Source: Triglochin maritima (taxonomy: Eukaryota; Streptophyta; Magnoliopsida; Alismatales; Juncaginaceae). Taken from it: a DNA stretch of 64,000 bases. Within the stretch, counting starts at the first letter, position 1. Every line of letters starts with the position of its first letter. Made by a program: the position numbers and the translations under genes. The notes beneath the pieces are model-generated. The model saw only the letters and a program-made list of their open reading frames with translations. It made no database searches and was not told the origin of the DNA. Location of the stretch: the NCBI GenBank assembly GCA_963682175.1, contig OY821783.1:38834301-38898300 (forward strand). Reading direction: 5' to 3'. Below, piece after piece: positions 44,085-56,514 of the stretch.

Positions 44085-46927
44085 ATGTCTGGCGAAACAC
44101 CTGAATCCGGCGAGGTAACGGGGGCGGATTTTTTTTCCGACTCAGGCATCTGGCTAACACGCCTCCACCTAGGTGGAGGCGTCTTAGCCAGACGCCCGTT
44201 TTTTTGTTTTTTTTTAATTTTCTGTTAAAATAATTTTTTTCAGGTTCCGTTGCAAGATTTCGGTGGTGATGGAGTATATTACAGTGAGGTTTTTGACAGT
44301 AAAGAAATATTTACAACAATCGAGTAAGCTTGTAAATGGGCGAAACAAGTTGCAATAGGAGTCAGATTTTTTTTGGTTATATCATCATACAAACCAAAAG
44401 CAGATAACCAGATGGATTGTTCCCTGAGATGTGATCGCAGACGTGAAATGAGTTCTCGTGATACGAGTATTGTACTGCGAAAGAATACAAAAAGAAAAGG
44501 TTGCGGTTGTCGGTTTTAGTAAAAGTGGAGCGACGTGATCGTGATGGATGAGTCATTGTTTCTAGCACCTATGAGCAGCACAACCACGCACTTGCAGTTT
44601 ATTCAGAGGGTCACCGACAGGTCAACGAACTTAGTGCTGGGGCAAAGCAAATTGTTCGTGAAATGACAGAGACACAAGCAAGACCACGTAAAATTTTGTT
44701 GGCGGTAAAGGAGAAATTCTCAGACGCTAAACTCAATCAAAGACACATTTATAACTTCAGAGAGTACATGAGGATGACGAAATTTGAAGACAGGAATCCC
44801 GCGCAGCAGTTTCTCAGGGAGGCAGTGCAGCATAACTATTTGCATTGGATTGTGGCAGATGAAGAAACTAATGTCCTCACTCACGCGTCTTTGGCACATC
44901 CGACTTCAATTCAATTGTTGCGTACATACCCATTCGTAATCTGCATGGATTCGTCGTACAAGACAAACAAGTACAAGATGTCTTTGTTTGAGATGGTTGG
45001 GGTTACTCCAAAAAACATGAATTTTCTCGTCGGATATGCGATTTTGCAGGATGAGACCGAGTCTAGTTACCGGTGGGTGTTGGAGAGGTTGCGAGATATG
45101 TTATTGGATATTGTTAGCCCGACTGGGAGATGAGTCTGATGCGGCCAGTGACAGAGGTTTTTCCTGAGTCTGCTCATTTACTATGCACCTGACATATCAA
45201 CAAAGACGTGTACAACTATGCAAACCACGTTTTCGGCAAGGACAAGCAATCTGCAGAGATTTTTAGGCGTGGAAAGTGGAGGAAAGTCATGCTTTCTGAT
45301 TCACAGACGGATTATGATAGAGCAGTCCGTAATCTGAAAGATTCTTTCAAGACCTGGCCAGTGCTCACGGAGTATGTGGAAGACACGTGGTTGGTGCATA
45401 AAGAAAAGTTTGTGTTGAATTGGACGAATAAAGTTCTTCATTTCGACAACACTACGAACTGCTGGGCGGAAAGTGCACATTCGGTACTAAAAGAGTGGAT
45501 CACTACATCGACTGCCATTCTCGACACTCTTTTCGACCGCGTGAACTCGGCTATTGAAATGCAGTTGACGAATATTCAGAACTTTCTTGAAGATTCGAGA
45601 CGTCAAATTGTGACAAACTACATAGGTCCTTTGTTTCAGCATATAAATGACTGAGTTTCGCATCACTGCTTGTCGTTATTGAATCAGGAGTTGAAGAGAA
45701 TGCAGGACTTAAGTGATGAAGTTGAATATCGTTGCGGGTGTGCTTTTCTGACATCACATGAGATTCCTTGTGTCTGTACCATGTACGAGTGTGTTTGCGT
45801 CAGGTGATGGAATTTATTTAGAGCAAATTCATTATCTATTCTGGAAAACACTTGTTATTGGAGAATGAGTCCAGATGTCAGAGTTTATAGATCAGACAGC
45901 ACAAGACGTCGAGCATTTTCGGAAGCTCGTTGATGAGATTTCGGAGAGCGACCCTGCAGTAATTTGTAGTGCATCTCGTATTTTATACGAACAGTTACAC
46001 CCCGATCAGTCAAACTATGGAGAACCCGCAGAAAATACTAAGGTACGAGGTCGACCTAGGGGAAAGTCGACACGTCGGGACCCGAGTGCCTTCGAGTATG
46101 CTGAGCGAGGTCGTGGTCGGTCTGGCAGTAGTGGGAGCAGGGGTCGTGGTCGGTCTTCTAATTTGTCTCGATCGTCCGTGAACACGGGCACAAGATCTTC
46201 TGGTATGACGATATCTTTGTTGTTATTTAAAATATATCAGTAATCTAGATGGGGTTGAATATATTATCTCCTAATTTTGTTGTTTTAATGAATTGTTATT
46301 TATCTATCTTACAGTGTCCAGACGGATTGACGTGGACAACTTCCCATATGTTGATAGACTGTCAGGAATCATTTTACCGTTTCTGGAAAGGTGGAATGAC
46401 GTACGTACTGATGGCAGCTGTGAATTTCGATGTGTTGCTGATGTCTTCCATGGTGGTCAAGACAACTGGTCGTAGCCCGTCGTGCGATTTCTAGAGATAG
46501 GTGCACATCTTATTTATGAGAGTGTCTATTTCGGCAATGTGGTAGAGGCTCGTCAACGAATTGATTGGGGCGGTGGAGCCTTTGGCGAGAATCATTATAT
46601 GGAGGTTTGGGCCGACTTGTTTCCTATTGCTAATTTTTACAAGTGTGTGGTCACGTATTTCGCAATGGGAACGGATGGTTCGTGTTCCCGTGTCTTACTG
46701 TGCTACCTTGGGAGAGTCTGTCTGTCATGACGAGGCATGTCAGAGAGTTGGTCATTGCTCATTTAGGGAGTTACAGACATTTTATTCGTTTGGAATTAGC
46801 TGATAATTTCCCAGTACCTACTATAGCGACCTTATGGTATCAAATGCGAGATGAGAGTGTTGTTGGATGGGAGGATCCGTACGAAAGTATGATAGAGTAT
46901 TGGAACCGGTTACGTAGTACATTTTGA
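44085..46927 (+). pseudogene. MURA-type transposase fused to an OTU cysteine-protease-like domain
   Basis: Begins ATG 44085 (MSGETPESGE) followed by a GT..AG intron to about 44243. A WRKY-GCM1/FAR1-type zinc finger is visible at about 44410-44590 (CDRR, KGCGC, then HNH). The MULE transposase core follows, with the first catalytic Asp in CMDSSYKTNKYKM (44941-44979), the second near 45123 and CTxH just after. A SWIM-like CxC..CxC stretch is at about 45735-45780. After an Arg/Gly-rich linker (46045-46190) and an intron (about 46203-46315) comes an OTU-like region: TDGSCEFRCVADVF near 46410, then WGGGAFGENHYMEVWADLF. OTU enzymes cleave ubiquitin. Lesions include TAA-type stops near 44324, a frameshift near 45115, a TGG-to-TGA change at 45188-45190 and frameshifts within the OTU part. 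The role would be excision and insertion of the element; the OTU role is unknown. Confidence 0.8.
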
Positions 46928-47239
46928 TTGTAATTTGTAATGCATTTGTAATGTATAATATATCGTGTATTTGTACTTATATCGTGTTGTTATTTTACCA
47001 TATTTTAAATTTAAGTATTATTTCATATCTAAAGAAATAAGTTGAAGATATTTTCGTGACTAATAAATTTTAAAAATACGATAGTCAAAGAAATACGTAG
47101 AAGATATGTTCGTAAGAAATAAATAATAAGAGTACACAAATAAGCATAAGCAAATACCAACAAATGTAGTAACAGTGCAAAATATAACAAAACGATAGTA
47201 AAAGCAAGTCAACTACAACTCAACATCCGAAACATGGTC

Positions 47240-49802
47240 CGAAATGTCCAACTGACTGTTCCAATCCTCGATGAGGCGATCCCAATCTGTACATGCAAGT
47301 CTTGTATCCTCAGTCGGCATCCTCTCTCTGTCGCAAGAACGGCTGCGTACACCGTATCGCCCTACTCATCCACTGTATGTAAAATAAAAATTAGCGTACA
47401 TTAACAATAATAACAAAATATACATTACAATTACAAATAAAATTAGATAAACTTACCGCATCGGCACATGTCCTATCCAGTGGTCTCTCCGGTCTCGGAA
47501 TGATACCGTGTACGATAAGTGGATGTGAGCACCTACCGAACCACTGCAAATAATCTGCATCACAAGTGGAGGGGTCGCGGCTACGACTCAGATTGTCCAG
47601 GTGAAGTCGTCCTACTCTCGGAAATGTCCTTCAAACCGATTCCACGAACAAAGCGCTATGCCTGACGTCGTACGTCGTCGCAGTCGCAGACCATACTACA
47701 TGCTCGGACGTCGGGATGTCAATCGGGATCACCTGAACGTAACCTAACTGACGTAACACGCGATCAGGTAAATAAGGCTTTGTGATATTCCTATAACGAA
47801 TAACACCCATAAATGTAGTCCTCGGCACAGGTACAACAGGCTCAGGATCATACGACAACCACTCCACCTAAACGTTTATACGTTAATAATAATAAAGTTA
47901 AAATTTAAATAAACGTGAATGATATATACATTATATACCTGCAATGCAGTCATCTGATCTAGCCGTCTACGAATAGAAAGAATTCGACCCTCGCTCTTAT
48001 CCTCGGCCCGGACAGCCCACATACGCGAACGAGGATGACCACGCTCAATAATTTTTCGCTCCCGATGCGGGCGGAAAGCAGGAAATTACTCATAAATCCA
48101 AGCCTGCAGCAGTGTGAGATAACCCGTAATCCCAGAACAATCAGCACGACTCGATATACCCAGCTGACGATATATGCCAACGTCGCGGACCCCCACGAGT
48201 ACTGACCAATGGTATCTGGCTCCCTCGCCTCCAGTAGGTCACGTGATCTGACTCTGGAACTACTCTTGTCGACAAACAAGACGCAGCCTAGCAATAAGAA
48301 GAGGTAAGCAGTCATCTGCGTATCCTCAGTCCGTGGTGGTCGCCCTCGTCTGCAACACTCGTCCACAACATCGATACTAACACCACCGACACTCCAAAAT
48401 GAGCTATCCTGCCCAAGAACCTCCAGGCTGACACCCAGCAACTCAGATACATATAAATTCAGCTCAGATGTTGGCGCCTGCGCACTGACCATAGGACCCT
48501 CATCAGGAATGTGCAGAATCTGAAAGACGTCATGCAACATGATTGTCATCTCTCCGAACGGCAAGTGGAAAGTGTTGGTGTCAGGCTGCCACTACTCCGC
48601 GAAAGCCGAAATCAACGACATGTCGATGCAAGAAAATATGTTGTACGGCAAGTGACCCAATCCACTGTCATCACCAAACGTCATGCCTGCAATGTCGTAC
48701 AGGCTCTGTGCCGATTATGGCACTTCAAGACCTTCCGATCCTTGTCATCCCAGATGCGTCTGGCGATGTGGCATTCGAAAGTCGGAATGACGCTGCCATC
48801 TAGAGGACCACTGGGCATAATATCCGTGACGATCCAAGAGTCATCCTCACCCTTCTTCTTCTTCTGAGCTCGGGCGTCTGCAGTGCACGAACTCGAATCA
48901 CCGGTCACAAACCGGCCACTTCGATCCTTCCTAATGACCCACTCAACCGAAGTATCACAATGTCGCCTCTGTCCTCGACCGGACTGATGTATCGCCTCCT
49001 CCTGTGGCCCCAAGTCATACCGGGCCCCATCGTCACGCTCGTCGTGACTCTTCAACTCATTTGAATCATCCTCATCGTCGAAAAAATCATCAGGTGTCTG
49101 ATGACGACGTAACAAATCTCTCTCCTAACTGAAGCAGAAATACCACGTGTACAAGGATGACGAGGACGTGACTCGTCTGCTACGCTACGTACCGCGCGTA
49201 AGGGAATTGATTTCCTTTTTTCTCCACGGTAACCCGATGACTATTAATTCAATTTTAAAAATAAAAATTTATTAATGGATTTACTAAAATAATTAAACTA
49301 ATTATTAACTTAATAATCGATTTATTTAGCAATTATCACAATTAATCAATAATCCTTTACTAAAATCGTACACAACTAATTATTAACATAATAATCAATT
49401 TATTTAGTGATTATCACAACTTTTAATCTATAATTCATTACTAAAACTAACTATTAACTTAATAATCGATTTATTTATTAATTATCACAATTTATAATCA
49501 ATAAAGGATTTACTAAACTAATTTAATTCATTATTAACATAATATTCAATTTATTTTAAATTTATCACAATTTATAATCAATTTAAAATTTTAAAAAAAA
49601 ACTCCTGGGCGTCTGCGGGAGACGCCTGCCCTACGTGGGAGGCGTCTCCCGCAGACGCATATACCAATAGTTGGGCGTCCGCGGGAGACGCGGGAGACGC
49701 CCGACCCAATTTTTTTTTAAATTAATTAAAATAAACAGGGCAATTTACCAGATGTGAGTAGTCCGGGGCGTCTGCTGGTTCGTTTCCTGGCCTCCTAGAC
49801 AT
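47240..49802 (-). pseudogene. Plant mobile domain (PMD) gene of element B
   Basis: Starts at ATG 49802 (MSRRPGNEP) and runs inward, convergent with the transposase gene. Recognisable PMD stretches are FGEMTIMLHDVFQILHIP near 48500-48560, YLFLLLGCVLFVDKS near 48270-48320 and, after an intron, YLPDRVLRQLGYVQ near 47720-47760. The middle third (48681-49115) is acidic and then Lys-rich. PMD proteins are known both as host silencing factors (MAIL1/MAIN in Arabidopsis) and as passengers of Mutator-like and gypsy elements. Several stops and frame changes show that the copy is decayed. The 3' end is not defined. Confidence 0.75.
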
Positions 49803-49958
49803 TATATCTGTTGAATAGAAGAGTTATATGAAGAGAAAATTGTGTTAAAAGAGTGAAATGAAGAGTTATATAAGTAGAAAGGGTAGATGTGCAAAATGGT
49901 AATCTGTTGGGGCGATTTAAGTAGTTTTACGATGACGAATAGCAGTTCAGTTAAACTA

Positions 49959-51210
49959 TCTAGTAGATATGGAATCAGGGTCGATTCGAATCCGGCTCAA
50001 CTTGACTTGAACTGAAACGATAACAATACGATAAGATAGTCTTGAAAACTTGAAATTAGAATGCCTATGCAAAGACGAGTCAAAGCAAATTCAAGGAGTT
50101 ATCGGTATTCGAAGATCACTCGCGTTAGATAATAGTCTCACATAAAAGAATTTGTGAGTATGCTTGTAGGTTGTAAGTTGATGGGTCTTTCTACTCATCA
50201 TAAATTGATTTTGAATTGGATACCCACACTTCAATAACTCATGTAACCTAGGGGTAAGTCTGGTAGAAGTACTAATTACCACTAATTGTTGTGGATAACA
50301 ACCGCGTACTTATTGTACTTGATAAAAAAAATCCAAGTTGGACTGATTGAGCTCAGCCCAGCTATCAATGGGCCGAACTCGGATTTTATTGGGCTAGGCC
50401 CAATAAGGATCAAGACCGAAGTATGAATCCAAGCCTAATTAATACTCTATCAACCGTACATATCACCTGTTTCACGATGATTACTTCTTAAACTAACAAA
50501 AGGGCATTTTTTGCCCAAAGAAACTACGGTTTGGTGGATTTGAGAAAATACATTTTGTGAATTATTCTTTTGGGTTCTTTTGGTAAGAAAGGAAGACGAT
50601 GATGATGCATGGTGAGCGTAAAATGAGGATCTAAGAGTAAAAAGTTAAATTAAGATATCTTAGTTGACAATAAATCAATAAGAGGAAAGTGTTACAGAGT
50701 TCAGCTTCTGGTAGTTAAGGGCGAAACTGTGACATACCTTATAATTGAGGGGTATAAATTGTAATTTACCCTAAAATCTATTATGTCGTGGGGGCACTTA
50801 CAAATACGTACAAGAGCTACTAAACTTTTCAAAGATGGATTGCCTAAAGTCCAAAAAACTTTTTAATCTCTATTGCCCTAGTTAAAGATTGAGTATATAA
50901 CAATATAAAATAGCTATCCTAGTACTTATACGTGGATCAATATGTTTGCTACAGGCCAGTTCTAAGAAGTCTTAGATGCTTGATTAGATTACCAGTAGAG
51001 ATAGATCTGTGCATATGTTATCTAATGACCTGAACTTATGTTTATGTCACTTGTTAGTATATGTACACAGTTTAGTACGTATGTTTGCACATCAGCACAC
51101 AGCACTGCATGCCCTACACACAAGGTAACTCATGCAATTAGTCAACCATCTATACATCTCTATATATGTATCTAATTAACCAAATCGATCCTTAGTTACC
51201 CTAATCGATC
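49959..51210. other. Intergenic DNA between element B and the CACTA element
   Basis: No gene recognised. A diverged TRIM LTR lies at 50123-50237. Confidence 0.5.
50123..50237 (+). mobile_element. Solo TRIM LTR, diverged
   Basis: About 115 bp similar to the TRIM LTR at 22375-22487 read on its sense strand: GTTAGATAATAGTCTCACAT, then AAGTTGATGGG, CTACTCATCATAAATTG and TTTTGAATTGGATACCC. No second LTR or primer site follows. Confidence 0.6.
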
Positions 51211-51236
51211 CAAATATAATTCGACATGGTAGAGTG

Positions 51237-51420
51237 TCTTCCATCTCAGCGTTTACACGGACCGATGTGGAAGGGTTCGTTTATGATTTTTTAAAATTAT
51301 TCATACACTACCACTATGACCGACGTGGTAGGGACCCTATCACGTCGGCTAAAAACTAAGCCGACGTTGTAGTGTAACCCTACCACGTCGGCCCATAACT
51401 AATCCGACGTGGTGGGGTAA
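51237..51420. repeat. 5' subterminal CCGACGTGGTAG repeats of the CACTA element
   Basis: At least five direct or inverted copies of the word CCGACGTGGTAGGG, some decayed at the CpG. CACTA transposase-accessory proteins are known to bind such clustered subterminal motifs. Confidence 0.8.
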
Positions 51421-52049
51421 CCCTTAACGTTTCATATTCTCAAACCCAATTCGAGAAACACAGAACCCTTTGTCTCGCAGTCCAGAGCATTCATCTTCAC
51501 TTACTCATGTGACATCTCCTTACTTCCCAAGCATTCCTCATCCCTTACTTCCCACGAGCGACTTCTCCCTCCGCCAACGCCGAAGTGTAAGTCTTCGACT
51601 ATAATATTTACTTTTTATTGCTTTTTGCAATATTACTTTTGTTTCTTGGTTGAAAAATGCTTGTTTGCTCGAAAACTTCTTTCATGTCAAGTTATTTGGC
51701 TATTAACATACATATGGAAATGCATTACGAGTTTCGTGTTTTCTTTGGCGAATAACATACATTTGGAAGGCAAAAATTAGTGTTTGAATATATGTCTTCC
51801 ACGTCGGTGTTCAATTTATCCGACGTCGTAGGGGGTATCCCATGTCGGTGTTAGATTTATCTGACATGGTAGGGTATTCGAAAAAACATCCGCCTCAGAA
51901 TTCTGATTGGTTTTGTTTGAGATTCATTCTGCAATTTTTTCATCCTTTATGGAGTTCATAGTCATTAACCATATTTAAAATGGCTCCAACCTTCGATCAA
52001 TATCTCATTCTTCTTTCATGTTAATGGCTCCCAGCAAGAAAAAAACACC

Positions 52050-55013
52050 TCCAAAATGTCAATGAAGCCTCCACTTCGGTTCCTCCACTGGGAGAACTCT
52101 TATGTTAGAGTTTCAACAAAAAGTAAAACGTGAAAGTCCATTGCCTTTGGACTTTGATCATCTATTAGAGCCGATCGGAGAGAATAAAATTTATTGGCCC
52201 AGTTATTTGGGTATTGTCGTTAGGACAAATGTTGATATTTGTATTTAAAATTAGTCACAAGTTGATTCTTCTCTAAAAGAACAAATTTGGGAGGATATAA
52301 TGGTATGTATTTGTTTATTAGTTTTATTTAAAATTTCCTCTCTTATTGATTCTAATTTTCAAGTTTTTTTTGGTTGTAGGCTAAATTCATTTTTGAATCC
52401 ACTAAAACGTTGAAGGTTAAGTGGATTTCCTATGTTGGTAACCGATGAAAAGATTTTAAAACAAAGCTCACGTACATGTTTATCTTTGGGGAATATAAGG
52501 ATCGTGACCCTTGTGCTACTTACAGTTTCATTTGCCGAAGACATGGGCTGAGTTCAAAAGAACCAGACTTTCTCCATAATTTATGGTATTATATACTCAA
52601 TCTTTTTAATACGTAGAATTTATAATTTGATAATTAATCCATTATATTCTTTTTCAGGAAATACGAGAGTAGAACCAGAAACGACAATTTAGTAATAAGT
52701 TTCAGCATAGATTGTCCAGAGGGGGTTACCGCAAACTTGAGGAGACTATGATGATGGAAAAAATTTCCAAACAAAAAGAAGAAGTTGTGCAAGGGGGTAT
52801 GAGTGAAGAACATGCAAGTAATTTGTCACCTCCATCTCCGATATCTAGAGAAGAAAAGTGGAAGCGAGCTCGTATTACTGCGGAAGACAATTACATTAAT
52901 GAAGAGTCTGGACTAGTTGCCTCCAACATTGTAAGTTAATTTAATTTTTATGTTTTGTGTACGTATGTGGTTATTAATTAATACAAAATTTAAAATTAAT
53001 TATTATAGGATGAACTTTCAATGAAAGCTTCCCAAAGAGAATTTGTTTCAGATGGAAGAAATGATATATTGTCCACAACCTTGGGTAAGGACGAGCATCC
53101 TGGGCGAATACGCGGTGTAGGTAGTCGGATAGGAGTACGTCGGTATTTTTGGTCATCATCATCCTCACGAAGTCATTCCCAAGTTAATCACGTGATATGC
53201 GACGAGAAGATTCATCACATGGAAAACCTGGTCAAGAGTTTGTATAAACACCTTGGAGTTTCCACCGATATTGCCTCCGATGTACAAACCCCCCGTACTG
53301 CTTCTAGTGTACAACCTCCACAGGTGTTCCCCCAAGAAGTATCTGAGCAGGACACTCTTGGCCATTTTGAGGTAAAATTATAAATTCTAAGTATTTATTT
53401 TTTGCTTTGCAGTGCAGTACATGTGATAAATTTGTCTTGAAATTTATAGGATGAAGCCTAATGTGAAGTCTTTGTGAATGATCCAGATATGTGAGTTGTA
53501 CACCCTAAAGTTGCATCATGGTGAACAAATTCAATCCAACAATTTGAAGGTGACTTTGGATAAATTTGTGTGTGGTGATGCGCACTCCTACCAATTCCTG
53601 AATTGGAAGTTCAGACGGTGGGAAATGCTGAAGGATGGGTGTTGCAATGGCCTCGTTCATTAATTAAAATAAATGAAAATGTATCAACTTTAAATTTAAT
53701 AATTGCCTAAATGGTTGATATATAGTAATCATGTAAAGAAGTTCTAATAATATAGTTTTTTAATTTTAAAAGGTTGAAGGTTCAACATCCAAGAATTTTG
53801 AAACTGAAATTGTATTTGACGAGAGACAATTTCCTCAGAATTGTCAAACGTTATACAATTTCATACGACATAAGGATGATGATTCTTATGTTCAGTGTGA
53901 TGAATAAAGAAATTGTAGGAAAAATGACCGACGATGGCATCAGATCTGCGTTGTATGTCATAATATCCGATGTCATGCAATTTTTGAGGATGGAAAAGTT
54001 GCGTATAACAATCATCCAAGTTCAAATCAAGTAAGTAATTTTGTCCTTTTTATATTAATTATGATAATTACGAATTCTTTGATATTAGTTATGATATTTC
54101 TTTTTGAATAGGCTTTTCTACGAATTGCCTCGTAGGAAAAAAATGGTTATTTGTGTCCCACAATTTTCATGTTTCAAGGCAATTCAAGTAAAGACAATAG
54201 ATCACAAAAAATGCTATGATTATGTCTGAAATGGAGAAGCATTTTTTCTAGCACCATATTGGGAGGTGTAAGTATTTCATTATATTTTATATTACTTATT
54301 ATGTTAGTTTTAGGGAGTATAACAAAGTTATTTAACATGATTGATTTATAGTGATCATTGGATGTTGGTTGTTTTGGTTCCTAGTCTTAATATTGCATAT
54401 TGGTTTGATCCTCTAGCATCAGATAAACCAAGGAAAATATTGAAGAATATTGTTCAGTTGTTAGTTTCTTTTAGTATAGTTCATTTAAATTTATTAACTA
54501 ATTTTTCAATAGTTGCATATATTATTAAAACGTCTATCCATTTGTGTAATTTTGACCGAGCCATGGATATATATAAAATGTTGGGTCGAAGGAGTAGGAA
54601 GAAGCTAACTACTAGTCATGCCATGAAGGTAAAATTGTTCATTATTAAAGTAAACCATGAAACAATTAATTCGCATCTATTTCGATATAATTTGCATTGT
54701 TTCAATATAATTAATCATGATTTTTTTGTAAATGTTGTAGTACCGTAAACAAGTTGGAAATACTGAATGCGGTTACTACGTAATGACTTATATGGAACAA
54801 ATTGTCAACTTGGGATTGGATGAATGTGATTTATGATAGGTATCTTCAATATGTAACTCCACATTTTAGGTTATTTTAATTATTTAAATATTTAATTTAT
54901 TTTTGTAGATTTTTGAGCCTGACCTTAAACCATTTTCGCAAGAAGAGATAGATCAAACACGAGAGAGGTGGTCTACTTACTTTGTTAGTCGTATTTTACA
55001 AAATCCACTATAA
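52050..55013 (+). pseudogene. CACTA accessory gene with ULP1-type (C48) protease domain
   Basis: The N-terminal half has the plant En/Spm transposase-24-like stretch (KFIFESTKTLKVKWISYVGN at 52383-52443, then FGEYKDRDPCATYSF), followed by a charged region rich in Lys/Glu (52712-52930). The C-terminal part is a ULP1 peptidase: His in DHWMLVVLVP (54353-54382), Asp in WFDPLAS (54401-54421), Cys in GNTECGYYVM (54757-54786). The last exon ends QNPL-stop at 55013. ULP1 enzymes remove SUMO, and such domains are common in plant CACTA elements. Several in-frame stops (for example near 52447 and 54229) break it. Exon borders are only partly clear. Confidence 0.75.
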
Positions 55014-55196
55014 TCACAATCATTAATTTCTTATATTTAAATAGTGGATGAATGTTGTGTTTAAATAATGGATGAATACGAGTTACATTTCTGTGTTGGA
55101 CATAAGTAAAATAGTGTGTTAATGTTGTGTTAGACATTTCTGTGTTTAATACAAGTTACATTTATGTCTTGGACATTTTTTTGTTGGATGCGAGTT

Positions 55197-55860
55197 AAAT
55201 TTCTGTGCATGGGTTTTGAATATGAAACAAAATGAAAAGAACCCGAAATTGATTATGGTCTACCACGTCGGATTTACTTCATATCCGACGTGGTAGACCG
55301 ATTATCACGCCATATATGCATGACATCTGACGTGGTAGACCCAGTATTAATTTTGGTCGAACAATTATATAAATTGGATGTGAGTTACATTTCCGTGGAG
55401 GGGTTTTGAATCTGAAATAAAACGAAAAGAACTCGAAATTGATTATTGTCTACCACGTCGGATTTATTCATATCCGACGTGGTAGATCGATTATCACGTC
55501 GGATATGCATGACATCCGATGTGGTAGACCCAATATAATTTTGGTCGAACAATTATATAAATTGGATGTGAGTTACATTTCTCTGGAGGGGGTTTGAATC
55601 TGAACCAAAACAAAATAGAACCCAAAATTGATTATGGTCTACCACGTCGGATTTTCTTCATACCGGACGTGGTAGATCATTATCACTTCGGATTTGCATG
55701 ACATCCGACGTGGTAGACCCAATATGAGAACAATTATATAAATAAGATGTGAGTTACATTGCTGTGTAGGGTGTTTGAATCTGAACCAAAACAAATATAA
55801 CCTAAAATTAATGATGATCTACCACGTCGGATTGCCTTCATATCCGACATGGTAATGCTT
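55197..55860 (+). repeat. Tandem repeat between the two CACTA genes
   Basis: Three full units and one partial unit of about 181-190 bp, starting near 55197, 55387, 55574 and 55755. Each unit contains a CTACCACGTCGG/CCGACGTGGTAG inverted pair, a GAGTTACATTTCTGTG block and ACAATTATATAAATTGGATG. The inverted pairs are the same word as the subterminal repeats. Confidence 0.88.
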
Positions 55861-55886
55861 ATTTTTTAGTCAAACCCTAGTAGCCA

Positions 55887-56235
55887 ACCCCTCAGTCATA
55901 AATCCCATAACACCTCTCTGAGCACATTGCGGCCTCCGATCTATCTGCTAGCTTATTTTGCTTCTCAGACTAACATCCTCCTATCTATCTGATCTCCGTC
56001 CAGTTCAGGCTCACATCAACTCGAACAATGTCCCTCTTTTAGATGATTTTTGGTGTTTTCTCTTATTTGGTTGATTTTGTGGATATTGTCTGCTTATTTT
56101 GTGAATCTTGTGGCTCACCCCTCAGACCTAAACCCCATAACACCTATCCGAGCACACCGCAGACAGACTCTGATATCTCTCTCTCTCCGTCGTCTTCAGG
56201 CTCACATCAACTCGAACAAGGTCCCTCTTTTACAC
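55887..56235 (+). repeat. Duplicated leader of the TNP2 gene
   Basis: The block from CCCCTCAGTCATAAATCCC to TCGAACAATGTCCCTCTTTT (about 55887-56038) recurs with changes at about 56116-56233. It lies just upstream of the transposase start. Confidence 0.65.
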
Positions 56236-56514
56236 GATTTTTGATTTCTCTTTTTTGGTTGATTTTGTCGATCTTGTATGCTTATTTTTTGTTGATCTAT
56301 CCACTTCTCTGATTTCTAATGGTTTCTTGTGATTTTGTGGATATGCTTATCTTGCCCGAATTTTAAGGGTTTCTTGTGATTTTGTGGATCTGCTTATTTT
56401 GCCTGTGGATTTTGGATTTGGTTAATTTTGTGTTAATAGGTAGCGGTTAATATAAAATTACTATATATGGGTTCATTTTATATCATGATTTTTTGTGTTG
56501 TTGTGTAGATAAAA

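Larger units (their letters stand above)
43933..49949. mobile_element. Mutator-like element B, near full length
   Basis: 6017 bp with terminal inverted repeats (left GGAATACTATTCGTTGACGG; right, reversed, TGAACTGCTATTCGTCATCG, both continuing to ACTTAAATCG) and a 9-bp target duplication matching at 8 of 9 bases (ATTAAACTA, GTTAAACTA). It has two genes pointing inward: a transposase-OTU gene on the plus strand and a plant-mobile-domain gene on the minus strand. Both contain stops, so it is no longer autonomous. Element A (37993-41999) is a deleted relative. Confidence 0.9.
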
